Part shown: positions 1 through 7,391 of the stretch, in pieces
Layout of the letters: every line of letters starts with the position of its first letter
Position numbering within the stretch: position 1 is the first letter of the stretch
Made by a program: the position numbers and the translations under genes
From: CAYMWF01 sp964394085 [NCBI: uncultured Gemmatimonadota bacterium]
GTDB lineage: Bacteria; GCA-2686955; CAYMWF01
Assembly: GCA_964394085.1 (NCBI GenBank)
Contig: CAYMWF010000111.1
Span: 1-14,459 of the forward strand
Direction: 5' to 3'
Length of the DNA: 14,459 nucleotides
The notes under the pieces: model-generated
Told to the model about the DNA's origin: nothing
The model's input: the letters and a program-made list of their open reading frames with translations, nothing else
Database searches by the model: none

Positions 1-24
1 ACGAAAACCGGCAGGAGAAGGATC

Positions 25-1653
25 ATGAGAGGAAAAAACCTTTTCTTATCCGTGGTTGTCCTATCTTTGCTTGTCTTTGTTCATACGGGTTACCCGGGGG
101 TTATCGAAACCGACACACTGGAAAGGGATTATGAGCCGGTGGTGATCGAAGGAAACATGCTGCCTGGAATAAGCGGCGGTGTGGTATCGCTCGAGCAAAT
201 ATATGCGTACGCTTACAGAGAAAACGAGTGGACCCAGGTTGTTCTTCAGATAGATGAAAGAGACGAGGATAACGATTATTTCAAGGTGGATGAATATTAC
301 CGGCTTCTTGATGACAACGACGAACTCGTATTCATGAGTTTCGAACTCGGCGACCGGGTGGATCGCGAAACCTGGCTGGCCGGGTCGGATAGCTCGGGAA
401 GATACGAGGTCGAGATTGTCGACGGTGCCGATCCAGCTAAAAAGGGCTGGGTCTATTTTTTCCTGGCGGAAGGTATCGAAAGGGTGGCAACCGATTACGT
501 TGAGTGGAGCGGGATGTCCGACCAGGTTATCTCGACAGATGTATATACCCATAATCTCTACGACGACATGGTGCATGTATATAATGATGTCGAGATAGAG
601 GCGGGCGGCGGCGGTGACGGTGCGGACATCATGGACAGAACCAAAGTGCGCAACAAGCTTTTCTTCTTCTCGGATCCCACCACCGAAGAAGACCTGACCA
701 TAGACTGGAAACATGTTACACCTATTGACGGACAGGTGCGCCATATAGCCACTTACTGGACCGGTGTTTTCGGCATCGTGGACGGCTCCAGGGTTACGAT
801 GAAAAACTATCTCGCGTACAACGTCATGGAAACATATGTGTACAAGCAGCCCATACCGCTCGAAATATACTCTCTGAAACAGTATTTCGATTTCGCACCG
901 ATGGTATCCGGCATGATCCACTACGATGACGGGGGGGATGATCCCGAATACAACAAAGATGTCATCGACGGATTGGGCGGCGGGAACCCGAACGTGAAGG
1001 AGCCGTGTATGACCTGGTTCGAAGTCGATCATCATACAGCCGGCTGCTGGCTCGTCTTCAATGATCTGTCAGAGATGTCCTGCCAGAAAATACACAGGTA
1101 CTACAACGATGGAGGATATGTCGGCGGTGGCGACACGGGAGACGGATGGGAATGGGGGGAATGCGGTACCGACGGGCGTAAAGTAAGCAATGCGAACGCA
1201 TATACAATCATGTCATTTACGTACAATCTCCCGGCAAGGACGGAAGCTGAGGGGCCCTACGGACCCGAGTTCGAAAACGATTTTTTACACCCGATGGAGA
1301 TCTCGGCCTCCCTTCAGACATATACGGTCGGTGTAGAGCACGACAACCTGCCGGTTTCACCTTCTCAAAAGAATATCGGGCTGGGGTGCAGACCCAACCC
1401 CTTCAACCCCGTCACGAATATCGTGTTCAACGTCCGGGGAGAAACAACCCTTCCCGTCACACTGAAAATCTTCGATATCACCGGCAGGACGGTCGCCGTG
1501 CTTTTGGACAGAGAGAACAAGCGACCGGGTAATCACTCGATCACCTGGACCGGTAAAAGCTCGAATGGAAAACCGCTTGCTTCGGGAATATACGTTGCTT
1601 CGATAGTCATGCCCGGCGAAACCGCCTCATCAAAGCTTGTCCTCTGCAGGTAA
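25..1653 (+). CDS. Secreted protein of unknown function with C-terminal FlgD-like/type IX-type sorting domain
   Basis: The start is supported by AGGAG at 13-17, seven bases before the ATG. Residues 1 to about 25 form a signal peptide: a short basic n-region, then a hydrophobic core rich in Val and Leu. The body, roughly residues 26-440, matches no family I can name. It is very acidic near residues 75-105 (many Asp/Glu between aromatic residues) and has Gly/Asp-rich stretches around 195-205 and 360-385. The last 85 residues begin with NPFNP (458-462). They continue with the beta-strand pattern LKIFDITGR, an ITW strand and an SGIY turn, ending in a short basic tail. That is the FlgD Ig-like/Por-type C-terminal domain which in FCB bacteria targets proteins across the outer membrane. 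I infer a cell-surface or secreted product. No catalytic motif is visible. The gene converges on the SDR gene with only 10 bp between stops. Confidence 0.9.
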   Translation: MRGKNLFLSVVVLSLLVFVHTGYPGVIETDTLERDYEPVVIEGNMLPGISGGVVSLEQIYAYAYRENEWTQVVLQIDERDEDNDYFKVDEYYRLLDDNDELVFMSFELGDRVDRETWLAGSDSSGRYEVEIVDGADPAKKGWVYFFLAEGIERVATDYVEWSGMSDQVISTDVYTHNLYDDMVHVYNDVEIEAGGGGDGADIMDRTKVRNKLFFFSDPTTEEDLTIDWKHVTPIDGQVRHIATYWTGVFGIVDGSRVTMKNYLAYNVMETYVYKQPIPLEIYSLKQYFDFAPMVSGMIHYDDGGDDPEYNKDVIDGLGGGNPNVKEPCMTWFEVDHHTAGCWLVFNDLSEMSCQKIHRYYNDGGYVGGGDTGDGWEWGECGTDGRKVSNANAYTIMSFTYNLPARTEAEGPYGPEFENDFLHPMEISASLQTYTVGVEHDNLPVSPSQKNIGLGCRPNPFNPVTNIVFNVRGETTLPVTLKIFDITGRTVAVLLDRENKRPGNHSITWTGKSSNGKPLASGIYVASIVMPGETASSKLVLCR

Positions 1654-1663
1654 GCTGATTTGT

Positions 1664-2641
1664 TCAGAGGGATGCACGGACGGTGTCACGGAATGCATCC
1701 TCCAATCCTCCAGAACCGAATCCGAGGATTTCCCTGAAGGGTCCGGGGTCGAAAAACATCTCGGAGGTAATGATATCCGTCAGTGCCAGCGGTTCCAATC
1801 CCCCCTCCTTCCCTTTCAACCTGTGGAACACGCGAAGGCACCGCATCGAGAGGCGAAGAAGAATAGCGGGGAAGGGGATGAATCTCTTTTTCCTGCCCGT
1901 ATAAACGGCCAGTCGTGACACCATTTCCCGCCAGGACAGGTTTTCTTCACCGACCGCGTATATTCCTCCGGGTTCCCCACGCTCCAGAGCGCCGGCCACC
2001 GCTTCCGCCACATGGCCGACGGCGACGGCGATGGTCCCCCCTCTGGGACAGAAAAATGGGAACGGCGATGCAATGTATTTGACGAGCGGTTTCCACAACG
2101 GATCACGCCCGGGCATGGCGCCGAAAATATACGGCAGGTCCAGCACCACCAGGACCAGATCGTCGCCCGCCGCTTCGATGGCGCGCGCCGCCTGCTCCCT
2201 CCGGCTCCGGATATACGGATGCTTTTGCGCCAGCCTCATGTCGGGACGCTCACGATCGAAATAAGCGAAATAGGACCCCAGGAGTACCCCGCGCTTCACC
2301 CCCGCTTTCCTGGCGATTGTAAACAACCGTTCACAGGAAGCGACATTCGCACGATAGAAGAATTCGTACGCGGGTGCAGGCGGGGTGACCCGATCATCCG
2401 CGCCGGCGGCATAAACCACTGCATCATGCTTTTGAAAAATCTTCTGAACTTCCCCGTCGGGCATCGCGTCTATATCAGCGAGTATCACAGCTACTTCGGG
2501 CGGCAGCAGCCCCTCGGCGGGCATGGGAGGCAGTGCCAGGACGGTTACCTCGTGACCCCGACGGATCAGCTCAAGCGCCGAATGGTAACCCAGAAACCCC
2601 GTTCCTCCGATGATTAACGCTTTCATTGACTGTTTGTTCAT
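1664..2641 (-). CDS. NAD(P)-dependent epimerase/dehydratase-like protein (extended SDR) with Arg replacing the catalytic Lys
   Basis: 325 residues, a normal length for extended short-chain dehydrogenase/reductases. The N-terminal Rossmann motif is GGTGFLG (residues 12-18). An acidic-rich segment near 53-58 (VILADIDA) corresponds to the usual adenine-ring Asp position, and VVYAAGA (75-81) matches the central strand. Ser123 and Tyr143 fit the catalytic Ser and Tyr. The usual YxxxK reads YIRSR, so residue 147 is Arg (codon CGG). Family members include sugar epimerases, dehydratases and 3-beta-hydroxysteroid dehydrogenases; the substrate is not evident here. The start at 2641 is preferred because AAGGTG lies just upstream; Met6 is an alternative start without a ribosome site. 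The gene follows the FAD oxidoreductase by 4 bp, so the two are probably translationally coupled and may act in sequence. Activity may be altered or lost given the Lys to Arg change; NAD(P) binding still looks intact. Confidence 0.88.
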   Translation of the reverse strand: MNKQSMKALIIGGTGFLGYHSALELIRRGHEVTVLALPPMPAEGLLPPEVAVILADIDAMPDGEVQKIFQKHDAVVYAAGADDRVTPPAPAYEFFYRANVASCERLFTIARKAGVKRGVLLGSYFAYFDRERPDMRLAQKHPYIRSRREQAARAIEAAGDDLVLVVLDLPYIFGAMPGRDPLWKPLVKYIASPFPFFCPRGGTIAVAVGHVAEAVAGALERGEPGGIYAVGEENLSWREMVSRLAVYTGRKKRFIPFPAILLRLSMRCLRVFHRLKGKEGGLEPLALTDIITSEMFFDPGPFREILGFGSGGLEDAFRDTVRASL

Positions 2642-2645
2642 TCCG

Positions 2646-4397
2646 TTACACCTTCAAATCTTTCACCTTGCCCGGCGTGATCCGGTCGGGTTCTTTATCC
2701 TTTTCGCCATCCAACGCCCGCCTTGCCGAGTGCCTCCCCGCGTTTCTTCCGGAAAAAACGCCGTCGGCTATTGAAAGACCGCTCACGTATGAATTTGAAG
2801 ACACACCCACTGCAGTGCGTCCGGCGGCATACAGGCCCGGCACGATAGTCCCGTCTGCCCTGACGACCCTTGCAGTCACTCCATCGACTACAAGGCCGCC
2901 CAGGGTAAAATGAGGTGTCGGGAACAGCAGGCTGTCAAGAGCAAGGTTGATTGCATAAAAAGGCGGTTTTCGCACGGGTCTGCAGTATTCAGCCGCCTTC
3001 CCTCCCGGATCCGCACCCGAAGCGATCCCGCTGTTATATTCGCCAATCGTATCAACCAGCCTGTTCTCGGTAATCCCGCTGCGAACCGCCAGTATCCGTA
3101 TGGTTGGCGCTTTTTGCCTGTTCAGGAAAATATTCACCAGCCCGAACAAACGCTGAAACCAGCCGATGTGCTCCTTGATTAACTGACGCCGTACATCCCG
3201 CATGATCTCGGAATCGACAATGAGGTATCCCTTGCCGCCGTGTTTCTCCGCCATCTTTTCGCTTATCGCCGCGCCATACAGTTCCTCGTTGCATATCCGG
3301 TGTCCGTCGGCCCCCACGATAACGCCGCTGACCAGCACCGATGGAGGATTGATGAATCGAAAAGCACAGGCCTTCTCCATGTTGCCGGTCTTCCCGCCCG
3401 CGCTTCGACCGAGCAGAACACCCGAACCGCTGTCTCCCGCGGTTCCGAGGCGCATGCTGCAACCGGAGTACCGGGGTGAATGTACACGCATCATATCCGG
3501 GTTGAATACGAAACCACCTGTGGACAGGACGACTCCGCCCCTGGCCCTGATATAGGATACGCGACCCTTCCAGGTTTCCAGGCGCGACAGATACCTGTTG
3601 AATGTTTCAGTCGACCACCTGCTCATCGCACCCAGGTAGGTCACAGCGGCGTAAAGCGCCTGGTGGGTTATTCGCCACAGCGGATTGGCGGGAATAGTTC
3701 TCAGCTCGACGCCGATTACACCGCCGCTTTCATCGGCGACGAGCCTGTGAACTTCCGTTCGATAAAGGATCTTAACTCCCCGCTGCTCAACGGCAAGGCG
3801 TAAAGGCTTGAACAGCACTTTGCCGGTCAGCCCCTTACCCAGGGCTCTATGGCCACGAGGTGCGGGACGAGCCGAAGCGGCGTATGAAGATGAAAGCTCG
3901 TTGCCTGAATAATAGAGAGTGCAATCGTCAGGTGGATAAGATGTTTTGAGAGCCTTCCCTTTCGGATGGAACGGAACTCCGAGCCTGCGCAACCATTCCA
4001 GGTTGCCGACGCTGCCGTCGCAGAAGGCCCGAAGAGTATCTTCACCGACGGCATCGCGGGTTTCCATCAAAAGGTATTTATACATTTCTTCAGGTGAATC
4101 ATCCGATCCCGCTCTCTTCTGCAGTTCGGTTCCGCCGCCGGCATAAACGACGCCGCCGCTCATTTCTGTAGATCCACCGCCGGTGAAACGATCCGCCACC
4201 AGAACGGAAGCGCCCGTTTCAGCCGCTTCGACGGCCGCGCTTGCTCCGGCTCCGCCGAAACCCGCCACCACCACGTCCACTGTTTCATCCCATAGACGCA
4301 AGGGGAATTTCGACGAAGAGCGGCTGTCGCTGTACACACCACGTTCATCACCTGTTAACAGGGAGGGTTGTGTCGGGTCCGGGAACTGCAGCGCCAT
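2646..4397 (-). CDS. FAD-dependent oxidoreductase, fumarate reductase/3-ketosteroid dehydrogenase superfamily
   Basis: 583 residues, cytoplasmic, with no signal peptide. The FAD-binding Rossmann motif is GFGGAG (46-51), with Asp69 at the end of the second strand as the likely ribose-binding acidic residue. A GGGSTEMSGGVVYAGGGT stretch (73-90) is typical of the succinate dehydrogenase/fumarate reductase flavoprotein fold. The C-terminal FAD signature GLYAAG (521-526) is followed by a Ser/Tyr/Gly-rich loop and a helix ending near 555. His496 in HFTLGG matches the His of fumarate reductase flavoproteins. The later loop, however, has SNSYVSGLS (Tyr537) where fumarate reductases carry a catalytic Arg. 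This favours a KstD-like or other alkene/alkane redox enzyme over a true fumarate reductase; the substrate is unknown. The ATG at 4397 has AGGAG at 4406-4410, eight bases upstream. It is the first gene of a two-gene unit with the SDR and is divergent from the M16 peptidase gene. Confidence 0.9.
   Translation of the reverse strand: MALQFPDPTQPSLLTGDERGVYSDSRSSSKFPLRLWDETVDVVVAGFGGAGASAAVEAAETGASVLVADRFTGGGSTEMSGGVVYAGGGTELQKRAGSDDSPEEMYKYLLMETRDAVGEDTLRAFCDGSVGNLEWLRRLGVPFHPKGKALKTSYPPDDCTLYYSGNELSSSYAASARPAPRGHRALGKGLTGKVLFKPLRLAVEQRGVKILYRTEVHRLVADESGGVIGVELRTIPANPLWRITHQALYAAVTYLGAMSRWSTETFNRYLSRLETWKGRVSYIRARGGVVLSTGGFVFNPDMMRVHSPRYSGCSMRLGTAGDSGSGVLLGRSAGGKTGNMEKACAFRFINPPSVLVSGVIVGADGHRICNEELYGAAISEKMAEKHGGKGYLIVDSEIMRDVRRQLIKEHIGWFQRLFGLVNIFLNRQKAPTIRILAVRSGITENRLVDTIGEYNSGIASGADPGGKAAEYCRPVRKPPFYAINLALDSLLFPTPHFTLGGLVVDGVTARVVRADGTIVPGLYAAGRTAVGVSSNSYVSGLSIADGVFSGRNAGRHSARRALDGEKDKEPDRITPGKVKDLKV
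2649..2654 (-). promoter_or_regulatory. Ribosome binding site of the SDR gene inside the end of the FAD gene
   Basis: AAGGTG on the minus strand overlaps the last codons and stop of the FAD oxidoreductase gene. It sits seven bases before the SDR start at 2641. It fixes that ATG as the start rather than the in-frame Met five codons later, and it implies translational coupling of the two genes. Confidence 0.55.
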
Positions 4398-4437
4398 ATA
4401 TACTACTCCTTGCTCAAAATGTCCGGCCGATTAAAGA

Positions 4438-4466
4438 ACCATAAAGTCAAAATCATGTAATTGCAA
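4438..4466 (-). promoter_or_regulatory. Candidate leftward sigma70-like promoter for the FAD/SDR pair
   Basis: On the minus strand TTGCAA (4461-4466, 4 of 6 to consensus) is followed after 17 bases by TATGGT (4438-4443, 4 of 6). This would put the RNA start near 4431, about 34 bases before the FAD gene ATG. The surroundings are AT-rich. The match is modest and could be chance. Confidence 0.3.
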
Positions 4467-4589
4467 GAATGGGAACTTCTGGTATTGCATAATTCAGGGA
4501 GCCGGAATCCCGCGAGGCACAAACCCGTTCAGGCGTGTCGGTTTCAGACACCGGGAGCGATCTCCGGATCTTATTCGAACCTATGGATC

Positions 4590-4618
4590 TTGACCGCGCA
4601 CCGGGGGGAGCGTATACT
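4590..4618 (+). promoter_or_regulatory. Strong candidate sigma70-like promoter for the M16/DUF2723 genes
   Basis: TTGACC (4590-4595, 5 of 6 to consensus), a 17-base spacer, then TATACT (4613-4618, 5 of 6). Transcription would start near 4625, giving a leader of about 68 bases that contains the hairpin at 4630-4658 and the GGAGG ribosome site. The spacer has a run of six G. This is one of the two best promoter matches I found in the window. Confidence 0.6.
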
Positions 4619-4629
4619 CCTGCGTTTCC

Positions 4630-4658
4630 GCGGGAACGTTCCCCCACCCGGTTCCCGC
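4630..4658 (+). promoter_or_regulatory. Leader hairpin and nested palindrome upstream of the M16 gene
   Basis: GCGGGAAC (4630-4637) and GTTCCCGC (4651-4658) are perfect 8-base inverted arms around a 13-base loop. Nested within is a perfect 12-base palindrome, GGGAACGTTCCC (4632-4643), which could form instead of the larger stem. The element lies at the predicted 5' end of the transcript. It has no T-run, so it is not a classical terminator. It could be an operator or an RNA-level control element. Confidence 0.4.
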
Positions 4659-4681
4659 TTTCCGACAGCTCCCGCCGTTAC

Positions 4682-4686
4682 GGAGG
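4682..4686 (+). promoter_or_regulatory. Ribosome binding site of the M16 peptidase gene
   Basis: GGAGG six bases before the ATG at 4693. It supports this start, which leaves the HxxEH motif about 45 residues from the N-terminus, as expected for M16 proteins without a signal peptide. Confidence 0.75.
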
Positions 4687-4692
4687 CGTTTT

Positions 4693-7323
4693 ATGTGGTC
4701 AAGAAAGTTGAACTGCGGCACCGAAATATATGTCAAGCCCGATGAATTCACCGGTACGACCGCCCTCCTGGTCTGGACCAGGATCGGTTCAATCTACGAA
4801 CCCTACGAAATCAGAGGAGTGTCGCATTTCCTCGAGCACATGTTCTTCAAGGGAACCGAAAAATATCCCCCCGGAGCTAACACCAAGGTGTTGAACGCCG
4901 TCGGCGGCGATATCAACGCTTTCACATCATTCGAATTCACCGGGTACATGACCATAACGCCGAAGAAACATCTCGAGTTCGGCGCGGATATCATTTTCGA
5001 CATGCTCAGGAATACGCCCGTCCGCGATGCCGATTTCGAGAGCGAGAAAAAGGTGATTATCGAAGAAATGCGCATGCGTTTCGACGAAACATCACGCTAT
5101 ACCTGGGATATGCTCCGGGAGGTGCATTTTTCCCGTCACCCCTACAGGGAAGAAATCAAGGGCACTGAAGATACGATCAACGGGATGAAACCCGGGCAGA
5201 TGCGGTGGTTCAAAGACAGGTATTACCAGCCGGGCAACCTGCTCGTTACGGTAGCGGGAGCCGTGGATCCTGAAGAAGCCGCAGGCGTGATCGAAAAGAA
5301 GCTCGAGGGATGGAAAGGAACGCCGGTCGAGCTTCCGACTCTTCCGGAAGAACCGCCGTCGAGCGGAAGGCGCACACGCTTTATCACGGGAGATGTCAAC
5401 GGCGCTCATCTCCTGCTCGGATACGGCATTCCAGGTTTCCGGCATGAAGACACCATCGCCCTGTCTGCCCTGGGAGATCTTCTCAGCGGCGGCAGGAGCA
5501 GCCGTCTTTACCGCGCCCTGGTAGAGAAGGGATTGGCCACCGTCGCCTCGGGCGGACCTTCAATCGACGGGAATTTTCCGGGTCTGTTCGACATCCGGTT
5601 GTCTTTCGATCCTGAAAAACTCGAAAACCCCGTTGAGACGGTAAACCACGAGATCGAACGAATCGCCGGCGGTGATATCTCCAGGGGAGAAATGGAGCTC
5701 CTGAAGAATTCCATAGAACACTCCTTCCTCTCCTCCGAGGAAAGTATGCTGGAAACCGTTTTCACTTTCGGTAACTACATTTTCTACGATCGTCTCGAAT
5801 GGTATGAGCGCTTCCTGGACCATGTACGAGCCCTTACGGCGGATGATCTGGCCGGCGCAGCGACCCGGTACCTGGCCGGCGGCGCTCAATCGCTGGTAAT
5901 GTACGGAAGAGAATCGGACTGGATGTCGAACTTCGAAAAAAGATACGGCGGCGCCGGCAATTCAGAAGACGCAGACCGGCGTATCGACAAAGCGGAACCT
6001 GTGACAATAAAGGACTCCGGAGGAGGGATATCCGGTGACGACGGCCTGAAAAGCGATGGGCCGGATGCATTGATACCGAAAGGGCCCGCCGGACTCTCCC
6101 GGCTCGAGAAAAAGATCCGTCTCGTTAAAATGTCCCGGCCCGCAAGACCCCTGTTCTCACTCAGCCTTATATTGAATGGCGGCTTCTACGAAGAATCTTC
6201 CACCGGTTCCGGTATAACGAGCCTTCTTTTCAACATGCTTCTGAGAAGCAGGGATCCACGGGAAAAAGGCGACAGGCTCATCACTCATCGTCTCGAGGCC
6301 CTCGGAGCTTTCGTCAGCCCTTTCGTCTCCAATGATCTATGCGGTCTTTCCCTGACGGGTCTTACGAGGAACTTTCATCAGACAATCGACGCGTTCGCCG
6401 ACCTGTTTCTTGCTCCCGACTGGAGCGCCAGGGATCTGGAAAGGCAGAAGCAGGTCACCATCCAGGCGATAGCGAAAAAAAAGGACAATCTTCCTGCGCA
6501 TGTAATGACCCTTTTCAGGAAGGCTTTCTACGGAGATTTCCCTTACGCAAACGAACTGAGCGGGACGGAAGACTCAATTACCGGCATCACCACCGGGCAT
6601 CTGCTTTCCTGGCACAGCAAAATTGCAAACTCCGGCAGGCTTGTTCTGTCAGCGGTCGGAGCGCTGCCGGATGATACGGATGATGTATTCGCCGATTTCG
6701 CTTCGAAAATTCCCGACGGGGGCAAAATGACGCTGGATTCACCCGGTGCGTTCAGCTTATCGCCGGAACCGTCGTCCTCGACGGAAACAAGGGACAAACA
6801 CCAGGTGAATATCCTGCTCGGAACCAGCGCTCCCGAAAGAGGAAATCCCGACCGGCTGCCTTTCCTCGTGTTAAACGACATACTTTCGGGGATGGGAAAT
6901 ATCCTTTGGACGGAGCTTAGAGAAAAGATGGGGCTCTGCTACGTTGTCTACAGCAGCTACAGCGCCGACCTGCATGCAGGCGTATTCTATATTTACATGG
7001 GGGCCGCACCCGCCCGTCGCGCTGAAGCTCTGGCCGCAATCCGGCGGGTGGTGAAGGAATTCGCAACCTCACGGATCAGGGAAGAGGATCTTGCACGGGC
7101 CAAGCAGCTGCTGATCGGACGTTATGAACGCACCCTTGAAAGAAACCTTAACCGCGCCTACTTGTATGGAATAAACGAAGCGCTGGATGACGAGTATGAG
7201 AAAACCGATACTTTCACCGAGCGGATATCGGCGGTAACGGTCTCACAGGTTTCATCCCTGGCCCGGCGGTATTTATCCGATCCGGTCTGGACCGAAGCCG
7301 TCATACATCCTCCCGATGCTTGA
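4693..7323 (+). CDS. M16 family zinc metallopeptidase with two fused M16 units
   Basis: 876 residues. The first half carries the inverted zinc motif HFLEH (His45, Glu48, His49), with the distal zinc-ligand Glu at 124 or 125 (IIEEM), so it should be catalytic. The second half starts near residue 471. At the matching place (about 505-515) it has no HxxEH, so it is an inactive partner. It does keep the substrate-binding pattern with Arg743 (in ELREKMGL) and Tyr750. The halves are joined by a Gly/Asp-rich linker at about 416-470. This is the clam-shell arrangement of M16 proteins, with active and inactive halves fused as in pitrilysin-like enzymes. They usually degrade or process peptides that fit the internal chamber. 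No signal peptide is visible, so a cytoplasmic site is likely unless the true N-terminus lies upstream. The stop codon lies directly upstream of the DUF2723 gene, suggesting one operon. Confidence 0.93.
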   Translation: MWSRKLNCGTEIYVKPDEFTGTTALLVWTRIGSIYEPYEIRGVSHFLEHMFFKGTEKYPPGANTKVLNAVGGDINAFTSFEFTGYMTITPKKHLEFGADIIFDMLRNTPVRDADFESEKKVIIEEMRMRFDETSRYTWDMLREVHFSRHPYREEIKGTEDTINGMKPGQMRWFKDRYYQPGNLLVTVAGAVDPEEAAGVIEKKLEGWKGTPVELPTLPEEPPSSGRRTRFITGDVNGAHLLLGYGIPGFRHEDTIALSALGDLLSGGRSSRLYRALVEKGLATVASGGPSIDGNFPGLFDIRLSFDPEKLENPVETVNHEIERIAGGDISRGEMELLKNSIEHSFLSSEESMLETVFTFGNYIFYDRLEWYERFLDHVRALTADDLAGAATRYLAGGAQSLVMYGRESDWMSNFEKRYGGAGNSEDADRRIDKAEPVTIKDSGGGISGDDGLKSDGPDALIPKGPAGLSRLEKKIRLVKMSRPARPLFSLSLILNGGFYEESSTGSGITSLLFNMLLRSRDPREKGDRLITHRLEALGAFVSPFVSNDLCGLSLTGLTRNFHQTIDAFADLFLAPDWSARDLERQKQVTIQAIAKKKDNLPAHVMTLFRKAFYGDFPYANELSGTEDSITGITTGHLLSWHSKIANSGRLVLSAVGALPDDTDDVFADFASKIPDGGKMTLDSPGAFSLSPEPSSSTETRDKHQVNILLGTSAPERGNPDRLPFLVLNDILSGMGNILWTELREKMGLCYVVYSSYSADLHAGVFYIYMGAAPARRAEALAAIRRVVKEFATSRIREEDLARAKQLLIGRYERTLERNLNRAYLYGINEALDDEYEKTDTFTERISAVTVSQVSSLARRYLSDPVWTEAVIHPPDA

Positions 7324-7391
7324 ACCGACGGTTCCAGCTCCGGTCGCGACCGGACGAAACTGGCAGCAACCACCCGTACAATGGAAAATCT

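Larger units (their letters stand above)
4398..4692. other. Divergent intergenic region between the FAD oxidoreductase and M16 peptidase genes
   Basis: About 295 bases with no convincing coding sequence on either strand. It holds ribosome sites for both flanking genes, a weak leftward promoter candidate, a strong rightward promoter candidate, a hairpin in the rightward leader, and a 7-base direct repeat (GGATCTT at 4566-4572 and 4585-4591) upstream of and touching the rightward -35 box. Short open frames here lack ribosome sites and protein-like composition. Confidence 0.7.

Noticed and set aside
61-1035. Long minus-strand open frame (324 codons) opposite the secreted-protein gene
   Set aside because: Composition is rich in His, Val and Ile with no domain. 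The plus-strand gene has a ribosome site, signal peptide and recognisable C-terminal domain, so this is a shadow frame.
1641-1670. Inverted repeat CCTCTG / CAGAGG across the convergent stops of the first two genes as a terminator
   Set aside because: Arms are only six bases with an 18-base loop, lie partly in coding sequence and have no T-run; chance is a good explanation.
2012-2617. Plus-strand open frame (201 codons) opposite the SDR gene
   Set aside because: Arg/Gly/Pro-rich shadow of a gene with a clear Rossmann motif; no ribosome site or family resemblance.
2646-4397. Annotation of the flavoprotein as a fumarate reductase
   Set aside because: The C-terminal catalytic Arg motif of fumarate reductases is replaced by SNSYVSGLS, and no heme domain or covalent-flavin signature is present.
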